From: JABSSA01 sp039975755
GTDB taxonomy: Bacteria; Pseudomonadota; Alphaproteobacteria; Rhodobacterales; Rhodobacteraceae
NCBI GenBank assembly: GCA_039975755.1
Contig: JBDWGM010000125.1
Span: 1-64,000, forward strand
Direction of reading: 5' to 3'
Length of the DNA stretch: 64,000 nt
Translations under genes and position numbers: made by a program
Part shown: positions 59,221-64,000 of the stretch, in pieces
Position numbering within the stretch: position 1 is the first letter of the stretch
How the letters are laid out: each line of letters starts with the position of its first letter
The notes under the pieces: model-generated
Database searches by the model: none
The model's input: the letters and a program-made list of their open reading frames with translations, nothing else
What the model was told of the DNA's origin: nothing

Positions 59221-59994
59221 ATGATGACGTCGAAACAGATAGAAACCTATCAAAATGACGGCGTTGTCATGATCCCGGGACTGTTTGCCAAACATGTCGA
59301 CGCTTTGCGCTCTGCTGTTGCAGATAACATGTCCAACCCTGGCCCATACGCGTCCCGCAATGAAAAACCGGGGCAGACGGGCTTGTTTTTTGACGACTAT
59401 TGCAACTGGCAGCGGTTTCAGGCGTTCGAGGACGCTGCCCGCAATCCCGAGATCGTAACGACGGCCCAAGCTTTAATGGCTTCAACCAAGGTGCAAATGT
59501 TTCACGATCATGTTCTGGTCAAAGAGCCCGGCACCTCTATGCCTACGCCATGGCATTCAGACGGTCCCTATTATTTCGTAGGTGGACAGCGAAATGTCAG
59601 CTTCTGGGTGCCACTGGACTCTGTCACAACCGCCTCTTTGCGGGTCGTTGCAGGGTCTCACCTTTGGGCAAAAGACATTTTGCCAACACGCTGGGTTTCA
59701 GAAGATGCCTTTTTCGAGGGTGATTACCTGCCTGCCCCCGATCCCGACAAAGACGGAATGGACATTCGGGAATGGCAAATGCAACCAAGCGATGCGGTTG
59801 CCTTTCATTTTCGCAGCCTTCACGGAGCGCGTGGGAATACATCAACCACAAGACGTCGCGCTTTTTCTTTGCGTTTGCTTGGCGATGACGCAACCTATGT
59901 CGAACGACCGGGGCCAACATCGCCCCCTTTCCCAGGACATGGCATGACACCGGGGCAAGAATTGCGCACAGATTGGTTTCCCATTCTGACGTGA
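59221..59994 (+). CDS. Phytanoyl-CoA dioxygenase family (Fe(II)/2-oxoglutarate) enzyme
   Basis: A 257-residue non-haem iron, 2-oxoglutarate-dependent oxygenase. The metal ligands HxD appear in TPWHSDGPYYFVGG near residue 115, the distal His in FRSLHGARGN near 205, and the oxoglutarate-binding Arg in RRRAFSLRLLGDD near 217. Members hydroxylate varied small molecules; no substrate is evident. The ATG at 59221 (or 59224) is chosen over the TTG at 59155. It is about 130 bases after irr in the same direction. Confidence 0.88.
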   Translation: MMTSKQIETYQNDGVVMIPGLFAKHVDALRSAVADNMSNPGPYASRNEKPGQTGLFFDDYCNWQRFQAFEDAARNPEIVTTAQALMASTKVQMFHDHVLVKEPGTSMPTPWHSDGPYYFVGGQRNVSFWVPLDSVTTASLRVVAGSHLWAKDILPTRWVSEDAFFEGDYLPAPDPDKDGMDIREWQMQPSDAVAFHFRSLHGARGNTSTTRRRAFSLRLLGDDATYVERPGPTSPPFPGHGMTPGQELRTDWFPILT

Positions 59995-60091
59995 CACGCT
60001 GTTTTGATCATTTTTATCATCAGACACATCTAGGCGGGTCTTGTTATCCGTGCACATTCGCGCAAACCTGCCTTTGAAACGGAGGCCGCGC

Positions 60092-60496
60092 ATGACACCC
60101 GCCGCAGCAACGGACATCCTGAACGAAAATTTCGCCGCGTGGGTGCGTGCTTTGTCGCCTGAAATTACCGACATTGGACCAGAATGCGCCATTCTAAAAA
60201 TCACTGTGACACCAGACATTTCACGCGTCGGGGGCATCGTCTCAGGCCAAGCCTTGGCGACGTTGGCGGATACATCGATGGTATTTGCGTGCTTTGGCCA
60301 CTTTGATGCGCTTGAGCTTGTCTCAACAGTCACATTGGATACACAGTTTTTGCGTCCTGCGTCGGGTGATCATATTGTTGCAAAAGCTGAAGTCACCCGC
60401 GCCGGGCGTGGCATGGTTTTTGCACGTTGCGCATTATCAAGTGAACCGGATGGCAAAACCGTTGCTTTGGCAACCGCAACCTTTGCAAGGACTTAA
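60092..60496 (+). CDS. PaaI-type hotdog thioesterase
   Basis: A 134-residue acyl-CoA thioesterase-like hotdog protein. The active-site helix is in RVGGIVSGQALATLADTSMVF at about residues 44-64, with the conserved Gly/Asp-Thr of the PaaI subfamily, and VTLDTQFLRPASGDH follows. The ATG at 60092 has ACGGAGG at ideal spacing, so the extension to 60041 is discarded. The next gene begins six bases after its stop, suggesting one transcript with the lipoprotein and the small membrane protein. Confidence 0.9.
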   Translation: MTPAAATDILNENFAAWVRALSPEITDIGPECAILKITVTPDISRVGGIVSGQALATLADTSMVFACFGHFDALELVSTVTLDTQFLRPASGDHIVAKAEVTRAGRGMVFARCALSSEPDGKTVALATATFART

Positions 60497-60502
60497 AAAC
60501 GA

Positions 60503-61186
60503 ATGCTCTTACGATTGACGATTTCTTGCGCTTTACTTCTAAGCAGCTGCGGACGCCCTTTGACCGAAGCGGAAATTGCCTTTTCCGACACCATTCATGG
60601 TGACCAGTTGGACGTGTCCAAAGTCCGCCTGATCCACGGCGCTCCAACACGAGCCGTCACGTTTAAACGCCCTGTGCGTCCTCGGGTGACCTGCCGCGAA
60701 AACATTTTGCCTCCGTCAAAGTCGGAAACTGTGACCGGCAAACCGGCGGCTGTCGCATTATGGAACCGAGTCTTATTTGATCGCGATTGGTATTTGGACG
60801 ATTATCTGCCCGAATACCCTGATGAGATTGGATTGATCGCGGCGATGTTGTTGGCCCATGAATTGACCCATGTCTGGCAGTGGCAAAACCGCGAAAAGAC
60901 CGGATATTCGCCACTGAAGGCAGCGCGCGAACACCAAAGAAGCGCGGACCCCTATCTGTTTGATACCTCAAACGACGCCGCTTTTCTGGATTACGGATAT
61001 GAACAACAGGGCAGCATCGTCGAAGAATTCGTATGCTGCCGGGCTCTTGATCCAACCGGAGCCCGTACAGAGCGCCTGCATGATTTGATTTCGCAAACCA
61101 TGCCCGTCGCACCCCTTCCCCAGTCACGCCCTTATAGCGTTCGTTTGCCATGGGATGGTGTGGAACTGGATGGCATCTGCGCCTAG
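60503..61186 (+). CDS. Lipoprotein with zincin-like HELTH motif
   Basis: A 227-residue protein. The N-terminal MLLRLTISCALLLSSC has a lipobox with lipid-acceptor Cys16. HELTH at residues 119-123 matches the HExxH zinc-metalloprotease motif, in a helix LLAHELTHVWQWQNR. A downstream Glu in IVEEFVCCRAL near residue 174 could be the third ligand. This would make it a membrane-anchored minimal zincin, though peptidase activity is unproven. It lies between the thioesterase and the YdcZ-like gene. Confidence 0.8.
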   Translation: MLLRLTISCALLLSSCGRPLTEAEIAFSDTIHGDQLDVSKVRLIHGAPTRAVTFKRPVRPRVTCRENILPPSKSETVTGKPAAVALWNRVLFDRDWYLDDYLPEYPDEIGLIAAMLLAHELTHVWQWQNREKTGYSPLKAAREHQRSADPYLFDTSNDAAFLDYGYEQQGSIVEEFVCCRALDPTGARTERLHDLISQTMPVAPLPQSRPYSVRLPWDGVELDGICA

Positions 61187-61195
61187 GAGATTGCA

Positions 61196-61630
61196 TTGAC
61201 CTACTACGCACTCACTATGCTGCTGGCAGGCATTGGCATTCCCCTTCTTGCGGCTTTGAATGCTGCATTGGGCGTCCACATCGGATCACCGGCTGCTGCC
61301 GCTGCAGTTCTTTTTGTGGTGGCCTTTTCCGTTGCGGCCACGGCCACCGTGATCACAGGACCCAAACCGCTTCTTTTGGTGGCGAGCGCGCCCAAACACC
61401 TGTTTCTGGCTGGCGCATTAATTGCGTTTTACGTTCTGTCCATCACCTATATCGCGCCTCATTTTGGCATAGGGAATGCAGTGTTTTTCGTATTGCTTGG
61501 TCAAATGATTTCGGCCGCAATCATCGACCAATTTGGCTTATTCGGGTCGCAAGGCGCGTCCCTGACGGTAACGCGCGCTGCAGGAATTGCGATGATGGCT
61601 GGCGGGGTCTGGCTGACGCAACGCGGATAA
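61196..61630 (+). CDS. YdcZ-type DMT-superfamily small membrane protein
   Basis: A 144-residue membrane protein with five predicted spans (about residues 2-20, 32-52, 65-88, 95-112, 120-140), matching the half-size DMT_YdcZ family. Start is TTG at 61196 with TAGGAGA seven bases upstream; no better ATG lies in frame. Half-size DMT proteins usually act as dimers; transport substrate is unknown. It ends the 60092-61630 gene group and is followed by a terminator. Confidence 0.85.
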   Translation: MTYYALTMLLAGIGIPLLAALNAALGVHIGSPAAAAAVLFVVAFSVAATATVITGPKPLLLVASAPKHLFLAGALIAFYVLSITYIAPHFGIGNAVFFVLLGQMISAAIIDQFGLFGSQGASLTVTRAAGIAMMAGGVWLTQRG

Positions 61631-61631
61631 C

Positions 61632-61652
61632 ATACGCAATCGTATATTTTTT
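61632..61652 (+). terminator. Terminator after the YdcZ-like gene
   Basis: ATACG-CAAT-CGTAT followed by a run of seven T within ATTTTTTT. The stem is short and AT-rich, but the position right after the stop and the long T-tract support termination. Confidence 0.65.
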
Positions 61653-61832
61653 TCAATTAAAAACAGAAGATTACTATAATTGTAACGAGGATTGCGCAAC
61701 AGCGTGATCAACCGTGTTGCAAAAGGGGCTATTTATTACAAGCGTTTCGTTCCACCTTTAAATCACCGTAGGGCAAAACGTTCTGCGGACCGCACCGCGG
61801 TTCTAAACGATCGCTAGGAAAGGATAAATGAA

Positions 61833-61922
61833 ATGCCACGCGTCATAGTCCCAACCGTCTTTGGATTTGCAGCCCTCATGAGTGTCTGGGTTATTACGGC
61901 AATCTCATTCACAGGGATGTAA
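61833..61922 (+). CDS. 29-residue single-span membrane peptide
   Basis: The ATG at 61833 opens a frame of 29 residues (MPRVIVPTVFGFAALMSVW..., ending SFTGM) that is almost entirely one hydrophobic span with a basic Arg at position 3. CTAGGAAAGGATA precedes the start at good spacing, a GC-rich hairpin (GACCGC / GCGGTTC) sits just upstream, and an intrinsic terminator follows 28 bases after the stop. This gene-like packaging supports a real small protein. I do not recognise it; small spans of this type often serve as subunits of respiratory oxidases or transporters. Confidence 0.6.
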   Translation: MPRVIVPTVFGFAALMSVWVITAISFTGM

Positions 61923-61950
61923 CCCTCGCATCCCTCAAAGCCACCCTCAC

Positions 61951-61977
61951 AAAACGTCTCCTAAAAGGAGGCGTTTT
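61951..61977 (+). terminator. Intrinsic terminator after the small membrane peptide
   Basis: AAAACGTCTCC, a short A-rich loop and GGAGGCGTTTT form a long stem with one unpaired base and end in TTTT. It directly follows the 61833 open frame and defines a short transcript. Confidence 0.75.
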
Positions 61978-62128
61978 ACATTTGGTCTTTGACTGGCGTT
62001 ATGAGCAAATTACGTCTGCGTTGCTGCATGGATCACCGACAAGCCCCCTCAACTCAATCAGTTGGAACACATGGGTCACGGATAAATCTCAGACGGATTT
62101 CTCGACCGCGATAACCGCTTTCAAAGCC

Positions 62129-62500
62129 TCAGATTGAAAAATCGGTCGAACGTTCAGTAGCGCGTTCCTGTACGTCTTGTTTCAGAGCATTCAAAAACGC
62201 CGTGCTGGCACTGGCAAACCCCTTGGCCGCACGCATCATCGCCAATCGATCCAATTCGCGCGCTTGTGCAACCGCACCGCACGCAAGCGCCTTTTCTGAA
62301 AGGCCGCTCCCAAACACTGTTTCTGGATCAGCGCCACACGCTATCTTCTCGGCTTTCCAATCCGTTTTTGTTTCATATTCGATTGGGCGTTCGAATTTCA
62401 CTTCCAAATATTTCTGCGCTTCTTCCGCCTGCCGCGCCAAATCGCTTGTACGCATCGGACCCTGCTGAATTCCACTCACCAGTGGGTTTAAAGTTTGCAT
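62129..62500 (-). CDS. Hypothetical helical protein
   Basis: A 123-residue protein starting at ATG 62500 (MQTLNPLVSGIQQG...). It is predicted mainly helical, with an acidic/Gln-rich SDLARQAEEAQKYLEVKFE stretch, two cysteines (IACGADPE and LACGAVAQ) and a C-terminal helix. No recognised domain is present and there is no signal peptide. A GTG at 62527 could extend it by nine residues. It is divergent from the VPLPA-CTERM gene. Confidence is moderate because no domain is recognised. Confidence 0.65.
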   Translation of the reverse strand: MQTLNPLVSGIQQGPMRTSDLARQAEEAQKYLEVKFERPIEYETKTDWKAEKIACGADPETVFGSGLSEKALACGAVAQARELDRLAMMRAAKGFASASTAFLNALKQDVQERATERSTDFSI

Positions 62501-62789
62501 CACACCGTGACCTCGTTGAACCCCCACGATTAAAATGCCAACGAAGTCCTAACGCAGTGCAAATGGCGGAACACTTCATTGAACTTGGCAGGGTTTTGGC
62601 AGTTAAAGTTCAACATTGGCTATATCAACTATTCCAGAGTAGCTATCATTCTTTCATATTGAAATTCACACTTTCAATTATGCATAACCTCTTGCTTTCT
62701 ATACGCTTCTTTTAAAACCTTTGGGTATTGATTGACATTTCAACTTATCCGATGGCAAAACTCTTCATCGAAATTAAATTGAGATTGCT

Positions 62790-63476
62790 ATGAAAAACAC
62801 CATATTAGGACTATTTTTCTTAACCACGCCAATTGTAGCCCAAGCAAATACTGTGGTTTTTGACGCAATTTACGAGGTTTCCTCATACGAAATAATCAAC
62901 GCCCAACTGACGGCTCCCTTAGGAACAGAACTGTTAGATCCCGCCGACTTCCGATGCTCTGAAGATGTCTCTAATTCAACCGTGGATTGCTTTGGCAATA
63001 TTGACGTATTGAAGTATGGGTCTTCCCTCGCATTTAATGGTTTTGATTTTTCAAAACTAACATCACGTTCTCGAATACAAGTCTCCGGGCCAGAGAGCGC
63101 GTTTTCGGGAAATACCGGAGTACTCCCGGATGACGTCAAAATCCGTTGCGAAGGCAGTATCTGTGATATAGATGTTCTTGGCTCAAGCCTTTTCGCTGTA
63201 GATCAACTAAGCACTACTGGTTTTTCGTTTAGTGGTGCAACTGGCAGCAGCGGGGGAACGATTTCATCCTTTGGTGCATCGGCTGTAAATGACTCTAGTT
63301 TTTCGGGAACATTAGGTGACTATTTTTTTACAAATTTCGCTACTGGAAGAGATGCACACTACAACGTCATTGAACTGAACCAATACACTGTACCGGTCCC
63401 TTTGCCTGCTTCTGGATTGCTCATGCTTGGGGCATTCGGAATACTCGCGCGAAAGAAACGCAAGACATCCGCCTGA
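62790..63476 (+). CDS. VPLPA-CTERM sorting-domain exported protein
   Basis: A 228-residue exported protein. A signal peptide (MKNTILGLFFLTTPIVAQA) begins it, and the C-terminus has the tripartite sorting signal: VPLPASG at about residues 203-209, a hydrophobic span LLMLGAFGILA, then the basic cluster RKKRK. This is the VPLPA variant of PEP-CTERM processed by exosortases in Rhodobacterales. The body is Ser/Gly/Asn-rich with five cysteines in the DFRCS..CFGN..RCEGSICDI region. DNA here is more AT-rich than neighbours. No exosortase gene lies in the window. Confidence 0.88.
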   Translation: MKNTILGLFFLTTPIVAQANTVVFDAIYEVSSYEIINAQLTAPLGTELLDPADFRCSEDVSNSTVDCFGNIDVLKYGSSLAFNGFDFSKLTSRSRIQVSGPESAFSGNTGVLPDDVKIRCEGSICDIDVLGSSLFAVDQLSTTGFSFSGATGSSGGTISSFGASAVNDSSFSGTLGDYFFTNFATGRDAHYNVIELNQYTVPVPLPASGLLMLGAFGILARKKRKTSA

Positions 63477-63492
63477 CATTTAAAGGCCCGGC

Positions 63493-64000
63493 TCAAACAT
63501 CCAATTCTTCAACAAACCGGGCGTTTTCCTGAATGTATTGAAACCTTAGTTCTGGTTTTTTACCCATCAAACGTTCAACAAGATCGCCGGTTTCGCCCGG
63601 TTCGTCTTCGTCGATGCGCACTTGGATCAGTTTCCGAGTGAGGGGGTTCATTGTCGTATCTTTCAAATCCTTGGCGTCCATTTCGCCAAGGCCTTTGAAT
63701 CGGCTCACGTCAATTTTGCCTTTGCCCCCAATGCCTTTGTCCAACCAAGAATCGCGTTCTGTTTCATCAAGGCAATAAACGCGTTTCGCGCCTTGGGTCA
63801 GGCGGAACAAGGGTGGACACGCCAAATACAAATGACCTGCATCGATCATTGGGCGCATCTGAGTAAAGAAGAACGTCATCAACAAAGCCGCAATGTGGGC
63901 CCCGTCGACATCAGCATCGGTCATGATAATGATTTTTTCGTATCGTAAATCATCAACGTTAAACCGAGTCCCCAAGCCGACCCCCAAAGCTTGCGTCAGA
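63493..64000 (-). CDS. parE: DNA topoisomerase IV subunit B, C-terminal part
   Basis: Partial type IIA topoisomerase subunit; the gene continues past the right edge of the window. The TOPRIM metal-binding DxDxD is seen in IMTDADVDGAHIA, followed by LLMTFFFTQMRPMI and, near the end, SRFKGLGEMDAKDLKDTTMNP, which is the GyrB/ParE C-terminal signature. The short sequence between these favours ParE over GyrB, but the full gene would be needed to be certain. The stop is at 63493, facing the VPLPA-CTERM gene. About 168 codons are visible. Confidence 0.93.
   Translation of the reverse strand, partial: LTQALGVGLGTRFNVDDLRYEKIIIMTDADVDGAHIAALLMTFFFTQMRPMIDAGHLYLACPPLFRLTQGAKRVYCLDETERDSWLDKGIGGKGKIDVSRFKGLGEMDAKDLKDTTMNPLTRKLIQVRIDEDEPGETGDLVERLMGKKPELRFQYIQENARFVEELDV

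Noticed and set aside
1..64000. tRNA, rRNA, CRISPR arrays, insertion sequences, integrases
   Set aside because: I looked for CCA-type acceptor ends, regularly spaced repeats and transposase-like frames and found none that could be supported.

Overview
The window looks like chromosomal DNA of a marine Roseobacter-group alphaproteobacterium (Rhodobacterales). This is inferred from gene content and order: phaZ/phaC-phaP-phaR, irr divergent from fabA-fabB-fabI, sdhE beside an XRE regulator, a VPLPA-type C-terminal sorting signal, and dense operons with ATGA or TGATG stop/start overlaps. I saw no rRNA, tRNA, CRISPR array, insertion sequence or prophage module.

Layout. 1-670: the left edge cuts a cobalt-type nitrile hydratase operon (nthA and the first codons of nthB). 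780-2952: secG and pyrG. 3044-5718: an unknown membrane protein, two TerB-like genes and a PhnD-like binding protein. 5840-13831: a polar amino-acid or amine ABC importer followed by two glutamine-synthetase-like ligases, a class I glutamine amidotransferase and an FAD amine oxidase, which together resemble a gamma-glutamylated amine (putrescine-type) catabolic operon. 13962-15140: a DegT-type aminotransferase. 15201-19843: the polyhydroxyalkanoate locus, with matching PhaR boxes in front of phaR and phaP. 19894-24813: alpha/beta hydrolases, an M15-like protein and a histidine-phosphatase-fold protein, with a gene-poor kilobase at 20605-21578. 25119-27068: thrS.

27267-29774 is a four-gene bufferin-type RiPP operon: a secreted DUF2282 precursor with four cysteines, an MNIO (DUF692) maturase, a DUF2063 partner and a DoxX membrane protein. 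29779-31880 holds an ArsC-like reductase, a cold-shock gene, a small exported protein and thyX. 32080-34427 is a surface lipoprotein plus Slam-type outer-membrane translocon, a type XI secretion pair. 34500-42634 holds gloA, two tandem DUF1194 VWA-like secreted proteins, regulators (MarR, XRE, LuxR), sdhE, an aminotransferase and a MATE pump. 42819-54912 is catabolic: hydrolases, an enolase-superfamily dehydratase, an alcohol dehydrogenase, MFS-pcaB-pcaD, a nuclease, a PLP dehydratase and a HAD dehalogenase. 55078-59089 is the unsaturated fatty-acid branch (fabI, fabB, fabA) with irr. 59221-63476 holds a dioxygenase, a thioesterase, a zincin-like lipoprotein, a small YdcZ-type membrane protein, an undescribed 29-residue membrane peptide and a VPLPA-CTERM protein. 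The right edge cuts parE.

The most notable items are the bufferin operon, the Slam pair, the PhaR operator set at the phaP promoter, and a hairpin element found twice at convergent gene ends whose inner stem differs in sequence but keeps its pairing.
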